In this document: positions 1 through 6,579 of the stretch, piece after piece | How positions within the stretch are numbered: position 1 is the first letter of the stretch | Layout: each line of letters opens with the position of its first letter | NCBI GenBank assembly: GCA_903928365.1 | Contig: CAIYQV010000138.1 | Coordinates: 1-10,508, forward strand | DNA from: an uncultured Flavobacteriia bacterium | GTDB lineage: Bacteria > Bacteroidota > Bacteroidia > Flavobacteriales_D > Crocinitomicaceae | Reading direction: 5' to 3' | DNA: 10,508 nucleotides | Made by a program: the position numbers and the translations under genes | Notes under the pieces: model-generated | The model's input: the letters and a program-made list of their open reading frames with translations, nothing else | Told to the model about the DNA's origin: nothing | Databases searched by the model: none

Positions 1-1
1 A

Positions 2-1144
2 AGAGGAATGAAACTCATGCTGAGCCTCGTTCCATTTATCATAATGGCGGGCTTTCTGGAAAGCTTTGTTACACATAATTATAACATGCTTCCGGATTGG
101 TCCAAATGGGCATTGATCCTTTTCTCGTTTGCGTTGATACTATTCGTTTATGTACTATATCCGCAATGGATAGCCAGAAAATACCCAGAGATGATTGATC
201 GGGAAACGCTGGAAGAGAGAAAAGAGGTGTCCGAAATAGTATTGTATAAGATTCGTGGAATAGGTGAACTTAGCACCGCCTCCGTTCAGTTTTATATGAG
301 GTATTTCTCATTCTTCATGCCACTGATTCTAAGATGGGTACTTCCCGCGGCTCTTGTTCTGATTGCCGTTCAAGATCTTTTACATACGGATTGGTTGAAG
401 ATCACGTATTACTTTGATTGGTCGGCGCAGTTGAACATTATGTGCGGAGGAATCTTAAGTGGCTGGACAGATTTGTTTGTTTCTTTTGGTTGGATGTTCA
501 TTTTGTCCGTCCTATTTTGTGCTGCCTATTATAGTATGGTCCAGCACGAAGGCATAGAAAAAGGAACGTTTACATCCTACTTAAGGAAGAACATTCTGCC
601 TATGACCATTTCATTACTATTGCCGCTTTCTGTAATCTTTTTTCTGCCTTGGCAATTTCATATATTTTCAGTTTTCCTGATCCCTTTTATACTTTATTTA
701 AGTCCCTCTATCTCATTATCAGGAGATCGTAAAATTCGTGACCGAATGAGAACGGGTTTGAAATATGGTGCAGGTTCCTATGGAAAAATAGTATTGTTAA
801 TCAGTACATTAGGGCTTTTTCTTTTTCTTATTTTACAGCCATTGGGTTTCGTTTTTAGTATTCACGAAACGAATACGCCACCGATCATGCGCGACTTGCT
901 GGATGTTTTGGTTGATTTCGTTATCCGGACATCCGAATGGTTCACGGATGATGCGCTCATGGTTGGTAATATCGTGCGTCAATTGGTGTATTTGGGAGTT
1001 TTACTGCTATTGATTCCTTTTATTGCACTCTTATTCGGATTCGGATTTTTATCTGAAGCAGAGAAAAGGGAAGCGACAAGTTTGAAAAAAGCATTCGAAA
1101 AGTTTGGCGCAACTGCGAAAAATAAAGAAGAAAGACCGGAATGA
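2..1144 (+). CDS. SpoIIM-family C-terminus fused to a polytopic membrane protein (5' partial)
   Basis: The reading frame is open to the left edge, and the ATG at 8 is probably internal. Residues counted from that ATG: 1-59 look like the end of a SpoIIM-family integral membrane protein, with the AGFLESFVT motif (14-22), a helix at about 33-53 and the YPQWIARKYP end. The preceding in-frame codons (Arg-Gly) also fit that family. The frame continues without a stop into a second domain (about 75-370) that begins VLYKIRGIGE and has roughly five or six further hydrophobic segments (about 104-121, 157-175, 197-232, 260-282, 325-345), then a charged cytoplasmic-looking tail. In flavobacteria, as I recall them, these are two adjacent genes, the second an uncharacterised membrane protein. 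Its last four bases overlap the next gene (ATGA). The molecular function of both halves is unknown; a role with the MoxR/DUF58 pair is inferred from the operon. A lost stop or sequence error cannot be excluded. Confidence 0.75.
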   Translation, partial: RGMKLMLSLVPFIIMAGFLESFVTHNYNMLPDWSKWALILFSFALILFVYVLYPQWIARKYPEMIDRETLEERKEVSEIVLYKIRGIGELSTASVQFYMRYFSFFMPLILRWVLPAALVLIAVQDLLHTDWLKITYYFDWSAQLNIMCGGILSGWTDLFVSFGWMFILSVLFCAAYYSMVQHEGIEKGTFTSYLRKNILPMTISLLLPLSVIFFLPWQFHIFSVFLIPFILYLSPSISLSGDRKIRDRMRTGLKYGAGSYGKIVLLISTLGLFLFLILQPLGFVFSIHETNTPPIMRDLLDVLVDFVIRTSEWFTDDALMVGNIVRQLVYLGVLLLLIPFIALLFGFGFLSEAEKREATSLKKAFEKFGATAKNKEERPE

Positions 1145-1986
1145 GTTGGTATTTGAAATATTGCACTTTGTTCTTGGCGCTTGCGATTTGTTGCCGCTTC
1201 AATGCGCAAAACCAAGGTCGTTCTTATGAGAAGATCGAATACCGTAAAGATGCTAATTATCAGGGGCCAGAGGACTGGGGCGCAAATTCTCCAGGCGCAA
1301 TGAGTTCTAAAGATGAAGACGTTCCGGTTCTTTCAGAGGACATAGATCCGGGAAGGATCGATTACAGCGAAGAAGATATAGAGCGTTATCGTCAATCGGG
1401 CGGAGAAGATGCGTCTGGTGATGGCAACAGAGAAGGTGAATTCGTTCAGGATCCCGAACCTGTAGACCTTCCTGAAATGGATGAATCCGAACCTGAATCT
1501 GACGAAGGATCATCGGCCGGACCACCAACATGGTTGTCTAAATTTATCCTGATCATTTTTATTATAGGTGTCGCACTTGGTTTGGGGTATTTGTTGTTTC
1601 GCTACAGAAAAACTACTGTAGTGCAACCACATACGTCAGTTAATTTGGAGGAAGATCCTTCTGAGTTAACTCAAAGTGAGTTTGAGCGGCTGCTTTCAGA
1701 AGCATTGAGAACAGGGAATTTTCGAGAGGCAATCCGACTGTATTTTGTGGCTATTTTGAAGGAACTGATTCAACTCGAGTGGATCTATTGGAAAAAGGAT
1801 AAAACAAATCAGGCATATCGCAATGAACTGCGTGGAAATGCGATTGCAAGCCAATTTTCCCAGTGTGTGCGCATATACGAATATGTTTGGTACGGTCAGT
1901 ACAGTCTGTCAGAAGAAACGTTTGCGCCACTGGAATTGCAAATGAAGGACTTGTTGCAAAAACTAACAGCAACCAATGCAAAATAA
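1141..1986 (+). CDS. DUF4129 domain membrane protein
   Basis: This 281-residue protein starts in an ATGA overlap with the upstream gene. It has an N-terminal signal peptide (about 1-22, probable cleavage after FNA; the Cys17-Cys18 pair does not make a good lipobox). A strongly acidic, Pro/Ser/Gly-rich extracytoplasmic stretch follows, with about 26 Asp/Glu between residues 58 and 122. One membrane helix (about 134-153) ends in basic residues (RYRK), placing the C-terminus in the cytoplasm. Residues about 176-278 resemble the DUF4129 domain: the segment FERLLSEALRTGNFREAIRL, then WIYWKKDKTN and a C-terminal YEYVWYGQY segment. DUF4129 proteins are commonly encoded beside MoxR and DUF58 proteins and are thought to be envelope components of that module, but no biochemical activity is established. 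It is likely cotranscribed and translationally coupled, since the next gene starts 11 bases before its stop. Confidence 0.85.
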   Translation: MSWYLKYCTLFLALAICCRFNAQNQGRSYEKIEYRKDANYQGPEDWGANSPGAMSSKDEDVPVLSEDIDPGRIDYSEEDIERYRQSGGEDASGDGNREGEFVQDPEPVDLPEMDESEPESDEGSSAGPPTWLSKFILIIFIIGVALGLGYLLFRYRKTTVVQPHTSVNLEEDPSELTQSEFERLLSEALRTGNFREAIRLYFVAILKELIQLEWIYWKKDKTNQAYRNELRGNAIASQFSQCVRIYEYVWYGQYSLSEETFAPLELQMKDLLQKLTATNAK

Positions 1987-3646
1987 TGTGAAGGTCATAG
2001 CTGTTTTTTCTGCACTGGTCATAAGTGTGCTCATATACCTTTTTGTATTTGACGATGCTGATAAAGCTAATTCCAAGTACATTTCGAGTGATTGGAATAC
2101 CATTGCGGGACCAATGGATCTCGAGCCTAATGGTTTTGGTATATGCTCGAATTTATTACTTAAAAAGCACCATGTTTCCCTTTTGAAGATGGTGAAAACG
2201 GTCGATTCTTTAAAAGGAAATCCTTCTGATGGAAGTCTTTATTTGGTGATGGGAGACAAAGTGGCCTTCCTGGAAAAGGAGTGGACACAGATCCGATCCG
2301 CTGTCGAGCAGGGTGCTAGTATGTTTGTTTGCACCAATAGACTCTCGGGTAACTTAGCGGAAGATCTACTCCAGAATAAATCACTTCGATTTAGTTATTC
2401 TGAATCCGTTACTACCGGTTTTTTCAACGATCAGAAAAAATCGATGGGTTACAAGATCTACCAGAACGATACCCTTGCTCAAAAATGGTATTTCATCGAT
2501 AAAGAAGCGCTTGAGGATCCTCTGACTTTTGTAAATCAACCGGAATTTGCAGGCTGCGCTCGTTTCAGGCTGGGCAAAGGACAGGTCATTCTTTCTCTTA
2601 ACACTGATCTTCTTCGGAACTATCAGCTGAACAGACCGGAGTGGCGTCAGTATGTGCATCGCGTTCTGTCAGAAATACCATCTTCCAAGCGCATTTATTG
2701 GTTGTCATTCGGACTTTTGGGAGATAATGAAAATACTTCCGGACAAGGCCAGGGTCAGGGAGAAATGGAAGACAATAGTCTGCTCAAACTGTTCTTCGCA
2801 AACCGCATTCTGACCATGGCCCTTTTATTGATCACGATAGGCATTCTGTTATTTATCCTTTTCCGAATTCGTCGCCGTCGACCTATTGTGGCTTTGCCAT
2901 TGAAAGAACGACATCACGCAAGTGAGTTTACACGAACGGTGACTTCCATTTTCATTAACAGAAGAAACCCATATGGGATCCTGCAAATACAGCGAAAGAA
3001 TTTCTATATGGTTGTTCAGCGCTATTATTATATGGATATTTCGAAATTGGATTCAGATCGGGATCGCTCGATTGCGTTGCTCAGCGAAAAATCAGGAGTA
3101 GACAAAGAATTCATAGTTCGAATTCTGCAGTTACTGGAGACTAAAGTTCGGATTAATGTGACAGACTCCTATTTGTTTGATGTGTATGATCGGATTCAGA
3201 ATTTTTACCAGAAAGCAGGCATTCAACAATACAACGAGCACCGTATTTTGAGGGAATCAGCGGAAATTCGACGTGGTTTAACGTTGGTTTTGTTGTTGAT
3301 CGGTGCAGGATTAATTCTTTTTGTATCAGGCCTATGGTTGCTTACTATGGCGCAATCGGTTGGGGCACTGCTGTTCATAGGGGCTTTCGTGATGTTGATG
3401 GGGGGATTTAGGATGATGAGCCTACCGATAATAAGCTGGACGGAGGATGAGCTCTTATTATATAGTAAAGGGATTTCTAAAAGAACCTTCTTATGGAGAG
3501 ATCTCATTTCTGTTGAAAGTGACGCTAATGTAGTTACATGGCGTTTTTCGAATAATGGATATGTGCAACTGCGATGGTCAGAAATAAGTAGATTTGATCA
3601 TGGACGACTGCAACGCTTGATAGAAATAAAATCAAAAAACAACTGA
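1976..3646 (+). CDS. DUF4350 family membrane protein with C-terminal two-helix/PH-like extension
   Basis: This 556-residue protein overlaps the previous gene by 11 bases. The ATG at 1976 has no Shine-Dalgarno sequence; an in-frame GTG at 1988, just after the upstream stop, is a less likely alternative. Layout: N-terminal anchor helix (about 6-25); an extracytoplasmic DUF4350-like region (about 35-235) starting near the PNGFGICSNLLL motif; a Gly-Gln-rich linker (255-262); a helix (about 279-297) followed by the basic RIRRRR; then a cytoplasmic helical region (about 305-415, including IQRKNFYMVVQRYYYMDISKL). DUF4350 proteins I know usually end about there. Here two more helices (about 434-457 and 460-478) and a beta-rich, Trp-containing domain (about 486-550, ISWTEDELLLYSKGISKRTF then FLWRDLISVES) follow, resembling bacterial PH-like membrane proteins of the STM3941 type. 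That last assignment is by eye and tentative. Function is unknown; operon context places it with the MoxR/DUF58 pair. Confidence 0.8.
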   Translation: MQNNVKVIAVFSALVISVLIYLFVFDDADKANSKYISSDWNTIAGPMDLEPNGFGICSNLLLKKHHVSLLKMVKTVDSLKGNPSDGSLYLVMGDKVAFLEKEWTQIRSAVEQGASMFVCTNRLSGNLAEDLLQNKSLRFSYSESVTTGFFNDQKKSMGYKIYQNDTLAQKWYFIDKEALEDPLTFVNQPEFAGCARFRLGKGQVILSLNTDLLRNYQLNRPEWRQYVHRVLSEIPSSKRIYWLSFGLLGDNENTSGQGQGQGEMEDNSLLKLFFANRILTMALLLITIGILLFILFRIRRRRPIVALPLKERHHASEFTRTVTSIFINRRNPYGILQIQRKNFYMVVQRYYYMDISKLDSDRDRSIALLSEKSGVDKEFIVRILQLLETKVRINVTDSYLFDVYDRIQNFYQKAGIQQYNEHRILRESAEIRRGLTLVLLLIGAGLILFVSGLWLLTMAQSVGALLFIGAFVMLMGGFRMMSLPIISWTEDELLLYSKGISKRTFLWRDLISVESDANVVTWRFSNNGYVQLRWSEISRFDHGRLQRLIEIKSKNN

Positions 3647-3647
3647 T

Positions 3648-4679
3648 ATGTCAGAGGAGAATGTACCGGAAGAATTCGAACTTCCAAACGAAGAGCCACT
3701 AAAACCCCTCGATTTTGTGCCTGAAAATTCAGAAATCACATGGTTAACAGAGAAAGTGGATGAGTTAAAAGGAATTTTATCTGCTTATGTGATAGGTCAG
3801 GAAGAAGTCATTGAATTGATGTTAACAGGGGTCTTAAGTAATGGTCATTTGTTGCTTGAAGGTGTGCCCGGAGTTGCTAAGACGCTCGCTTCTAAAGTGA
3901 TGTCCAAGGCAATGAATGTTGATTTTTCCAGGATTCAATTTACTCCAGATCTCATGCCTTCAGATGTCATCGGAACAAGTGTGTTCAACATGAAGGATTC
4001 GAGTTTCTCCTTTAAAAAAGGTCCGGTATTTTCCAATATCGTATTGATCGATGAGATCAATAGAGCACCAGCAAAAACACAAGCAGCTTTGTTTGAGGTA
4101 ATGGAAGAACGTCAGATAACCTATGATGGACAGCGTTATGCCATGGAATTCCCGTTTCTGGTTGTTGCCACACAGAATCCCGTGGAACAAGAGGGAACCT
4201 ATAATCTTCCTGAGGCCCAGTTAGACCGCTTTTTGTTCAGAATAAAAATGCATTATCCGGATCAGAGGGAAGAGGAACAGATCCTTTTCAGATACAGAGA
4301 CAATTTGTCAAATCCTGATTTGGATACGATTCGTCCCGCACTGGATGCTTCTGACATCAAACGAATTCAAGAGATCATTGAACAAGTGAGAATTGAAGAA
4401 AAACTGCTTTCTTATATCGCATCGATCACCATGAAAACGAGAGGTCACGGACGCATCTACCTGGGAGGTTCACCACGCGCTTCTTTGTCTATGCTAAAGG
4501 CTTCCAAAGCACTTTCTGTTTTGAGAGGTCGCGATTTTGTCACTCCTGAGGACATTCAATATGTAGCGAAGCATGTATTGAACCACCGATTGATCCTTAC
4601 GCCAGAAGCTGAAATGGAAGGCGTTACAGCCGAAGATGTTATTCGTGAGATCATTTCAACTATAGAGGTGCCGCGTTGA
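3648..4679 (+). CDS. MoxR-family AAA+ ATPase
   Basis: This 343-residue soluble ATPase of the MoxR family (AAA_3 type) starts one base after the DUF4350 stop. An acidic, non-conserved N-terminus (about 1-28) precedes the AAA+ core. Visible motifs are Walker A GVPGVAKT (72-79), Walker B VLIDEINRA (132-140), sensor 1 ATQNP (174-178), the arginine-finger region QLDRFLF (191-197), and the C-terminal lid with sensor 2 in GGSPRASLSMLKASKA (273-288). All catalytic elements are present, so it should bind and hydrolyse ATP, probably as a ring. MoxR proteins are considered chaperone-like, remodelling or activating VWA-domain partners. The obvious partner is the DUF58 protein encoded immediately downstream, whose TTG start overlaps this stop codon. 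Family assignment is very safe; the client is inferred. Confidence 0.97.
   Translation: MSEENVPEEFELPNEEPLKPLDFVPENSEITWLTEKVDELKGILSAYVIGQEEVIELMLTGVLSNGHLLLEGVPGVAKTLASKVMSKAMNVDFSRIQFTPDLMPSDVIGTSVFNMKDSSFSFKKGPVFSNIVLIDEINRAPAKTQAALFEVMEERQITYDGQRYAMEFPFLVVATQNPVEQEGTYNLPEAQLDRFLFRIKMHYPDQREEEQILFRYRDNLSNPDLDTIRPALDASDIKRIQEIIEQVRIEEKLLSYIASITMKTRGHGRIYLGGSPRASLSMLKASKALSVLRGRDFVTPEDIQYVAKHVLNHRLILTPEAEMEGVTAEDVIREIISTIEVPR
4664..4670 (+). promoter_or_regulatory. Shine-Dalgarno-like site for the DUF58 gene
   Basis: AGAGGTG lies inside the end of the MoxR gene, five bases before the TTG at 4676. Most other genes here lack such a site, so it is the main sequence support for initiating at TTG rather than at a later ATG. 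Confidence 0.55.
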
Positions 4680-6007
4680 TTCGATTTACTCACATAGTAT
4701 TAACGAATCGTTTTTTTCTCATCTATGCAGGAGTTGTTCTGTTGATGTTCATGGCTTATTTGTATCCAGTTCTGGAGTCCCTCTCCTGGATTGCTGGATT
4801 GTGTGTCATCATTCTTACCATCGTTGATCTTTTTATCCTTTTTGCTGATAAAAATGTGTTGGCTTTTTCGCGTTCTTTTGCCAAACGGATGGATCTTGGT
4901 GATCCGAATACGGTCCAACTGTTCTTGAGAAATACCTCTTCAACAAGTTGGAGTTTTGTGTTAGTTGAAGCGCACCCGGATCAGATGCAGGAGCGGAGTG
5001 CAAAATACAAAGGTCGAATTGCGCCCAATGAATGTTTTGAAACAAATTACACTTTCAGGCCATTGACAAGAGGTAAACATTCCTTTGGTCATCCGCTGGT
5101 GCTGTTACATTCTTTGCTCGGACTTGCAGAACGAAAAATGGAGTTCATCACAGCAGATGTATGTGATGTGCATCCCTCTGTAATGCAAATGCGTAAGCAT
5201 GAATTAATGGTTTTTCAGCAACAGAAATTAAGCTCAGGACTGAAGCGGATTCGAATGCTTGGAAATACCAATGAATTTGAACAGATAAAGAATTATGTTC
5301 AGGGGGATGACATCAAGCGTATCAACTGGAAAGCGACAAGCCGACGAAATGAACTGATGACCAATCAGTACCAGGAAGAAAAAGCACAACAGATCTATTG
5401 CGTCATTGATAAAGGCAGAAGTATGCAAAACGCCTTTGATGGAATGAATTATCTCGATTACGCTATCAACAGCACATTAGTGCTTTCAAACATTGCACTC
5501 AGAAAAGGTGATCGGGCTGGATTGGTAACGTTTTCGGATAAAATGGGAGTGGTATTACCTGCCGAAAAGAAAGAAAATCAATTGAGAAGGATCTCTTCGG
5601 AGCTTTATGACCAGCACACACATTTTTTGGAACCTGATTTTGAGCGACTGTATCTCAACTTGAAGCAAGCGATTCGCACGCGGTCACTTTTGATCCTTTT
5701 TACTCATTTCGAAACGGAGACCGCAATGCGCAGACATTTGCCGATGTTGCGAAAGCTGAACCAAAAGCATTTACTCGTAGTGGTTTTTTTTGAAAATACA
5801 GAGGTGAAGGATCAATCGCTTCGTAAGGCAGTTACTTCTGACGAATTGTATTTGCAAGTGATATCTGAACGAATGGCGACCATTCAGCATCGAATTGCAC
5901 TGGAATTGAAGCGAAACGGAATTCAAACGGTATTAACCCCTCCTGATCAGTTATCCGTTAATACGATCAACAAGTACATGGAGTTAAAAGCAAAAGGAAG
6001 GATATAA
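4676..6007 (+). CDS. DUF58 / VWA-like membrane protein, TTG start
   Basis: This 443-residue DUF58 protein is the usual partner of a MoxR ATPase. Start chosen: TTG at 4676, overlapping the MoxR stop as TTGA and preceded by AGAGGTG. The resulting N-terminus (IRFTHIVLTNRFFLIYAGVV) matches the family's usual Asn-Arg-Phe-Phe opening, whereas the next in-frame ATG would fall inside the first helix. Two membrane helices (about 13-30 and 36-56) are followed by a beta-rich region (about 75-165), then the DUF58 signature at about 198-238 (NEFEQIKNYVQGDDIKRINW, then KATSRRNELMTNQYQEEKAQ) and a VWA-like fold (about 240-420). The metal-site motif is DKGRS (245-249) instead of canonical DxSxS, with a later TFSD (285-288). 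The bulk is predicted cytoplasmic, where the MoxR ATPase could reach it. It is the last gene of the operon; its TAA runs into an A-tract and hairpin. Confidence 0.95.
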   Translation: MIRFTHIVLTNRFFLIYAGVVLLMFMAYLYPVLESLSWIAGLCVIILTIVDLFILFADKNVLAFSRSFAKRMDLGDPNTVQLFLRNTSSTSWSFVLVEAHPDQMQERSAKYKGRIAPNECFETNYTFRPLTRGKHSFGHPLVLLHSLLGLAERKMEFITADVCDVHPSVMQMRKHELMVFQQQKLSSGLKRIRMLGNTNEFEQIKNYVQGDDIKRINWKATSRRNELMTNQYQEEKAQQIYCVIDKGRSMQNAFDGMNYLDYAINSTLVLSNIALRKGDRAGLVTFSDKMGVVLPAEKKENQLRRISSELYDQHTHFLEPDFERLYLNLKQAIRTRSLLILFTHFETETAMRRHLPMLRKLNQKHLLVVVFFENTEVKDQSLRKAVTSDELYLQVISERMATIQHRIALELKRNGIQTVLTPPDQLSVNTINKYMELKAKGRI

Positions 6008-6034
6008 AAAAAGGCTGCCTGGAAAGGCAGCCTT
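6006..6034 (-). terminator. Intrinsic terminator between convergent genes
   Basis: A perfect 10-bp inverted repeat (AAGGCTGCCT at 6011-6020, AGGCAGCCTT at 6025-6034) encloses a GGAA tetraloop, which is of the GNRA type. On the minus strand it is followed by a run of T (complement of the A-run 6006-6012). This makes a good rho-independent terminator for the lipoprotein gene, whose stop is about 20 bases before the stem. Reading + it begins three bases after the DUF58 stop but is followed by GATCTTGATT rather than a clean U-tract, so it probably works less well in that direction. Confidence 0.85.
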
Positions 6035-6054
6035 GATCTTGATTATTCTAATGC

Positions 6055-6459
6055 TTACTGAGCTTTGTATTTGAAGATTGTACCATCTACATCCTTGAAC
6101 CAAAGATCTTTAGATGTCAATCTGTAAATTGGATCAGAAGTGTCAGTGCTGCCATTGAAAGTTGTTGTGATCGCTGTTTTGTCACTGTTCAACTCCCATG
6201 TACCTGTAGATGCTCCAAATACTGGAATCGTATAAGTTACTGTTCCGTCTTTGTCATAAGTAATAGTAAACTCACTTCCGTTGTAAGTTGTCACATTTCC
6301 ATTAACATCTTCAGATGAAGCAGGCACCCATGTACGTGAAATACGTCCCTTTTTTGTCGCAAGTGACAAACCTGGTCCACCATCATATTTTCCACATGAT
6401 GCAAGTACGAATACCATTCCAACAAGTGCTAAAAGCACACGATTCATTAAATTTTTCAT
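6055..6459 (-). CDS. Lipocalin-like lipoprotein
   Basis: This 134-residue minus-strand protein has a lipoprotein signal: Lys/Asn/Arg N-terminus, a hydrophobic core (about 8-19) and lipobox LASC with the lipidated cysteine at 22. The mature part (about 113 residues) starts GKYDGGPG and then LSLATKKGRISRTW (31-44). This resembles the K-K-x-R-(x)n-W opening of small Bacteroidota lipocalin-like lipoproteins. It continues as short beta-strand-like segments (EFTITYDKDGTVTYTIP 63-79, STGTWELNSDKTAITT 84-99, IYRLTSKDLWFKDVDG 111-126), consistent with a compact beta-barrel. Ligand and function are unknown, and no transport or enzyme motif is visible. It is monocistronic, has its own probable promoter at 6483-6490 and terminates at the hairpin next to the convergent DUF58 gene. 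The ATG at 6457-6459 is preceded by an A-rich leader with no Shine-Dalgarno site, normal for the phylum. Confidence 0.85.
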   Translation of the reverse strand: MKNLMNRVLLALVGMVFVLASCGKYDGGPGLSLATKKGRISRTWVPASSEDVNGNVTTYNGSEFTITYDKDGTVTYTIPVFGASTGTWELNSDKTAITTTFNGSTDTSDPIYRLTSKDLWFKDVDGTIFKYKAQ

Positions 6460-6482
6460 TTTGTTTTACATTTTGGTTTGCG

Positions 6483-6490
6483 CAAATTTA
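6483..6490 (-). promoter_or_regulatory. Bacteroidota-type -7 promoter element for the lipoprotein gene
   Basis: Read on the minus strand the bases are TAAATTTG, an exact match to the Bacteroidota primary-sigma -7 consensus TAnnTTTG. The predicted start of transcription would be near 6476, giving a leader of about 17 bases before the ATG. The -33 element is weak: the nearest TTG-like sequence on that strand is around 6515-6517, somewhat far. Confidence 0.5.
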
Positions 6491-6545
6491 AACCAAATTC
6501 AATAGATTCCGTCCCAACGGTACTTTTATTCGAATGATTAAAAAC

Positions 6546-6553
6546 TATCTTTG
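6546..6553 (+). promoter_or_regulatory. Bacteroidota-type -7 promoter element for the carboxylase operon
   Basis: TATCTTTG is an exact match to the TAnnTTTG -7 consensus, 26 bases before the ATG at 6580. The -33 position has only a T-rich stretch (TTTTATT, 6524-6530) rather than a clear TTTG. Transcription probably begins about 6560, leaving a leader of about 20 bases, and may cover the carboxylase, aspS and cysS. Confidence 0.5.
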
Positions 6554-6579
6554 TTGACATTTCTTTCAAACGTGTATTC

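Noticed and set aside
8..10. ATG at 8 as the true start of the first gene
   Set aside because: The frame is open upstream, and the residues right after the ATG are the conserved end of a SpoIIM-family protein, so the start lies outside the window.
2738..2761. Short Gly-Gln repeat in the DUF4350 gene
   Set aside because: It is a three-unit linker just before a membrane helix, too short to be called a tandem repeat of interest.
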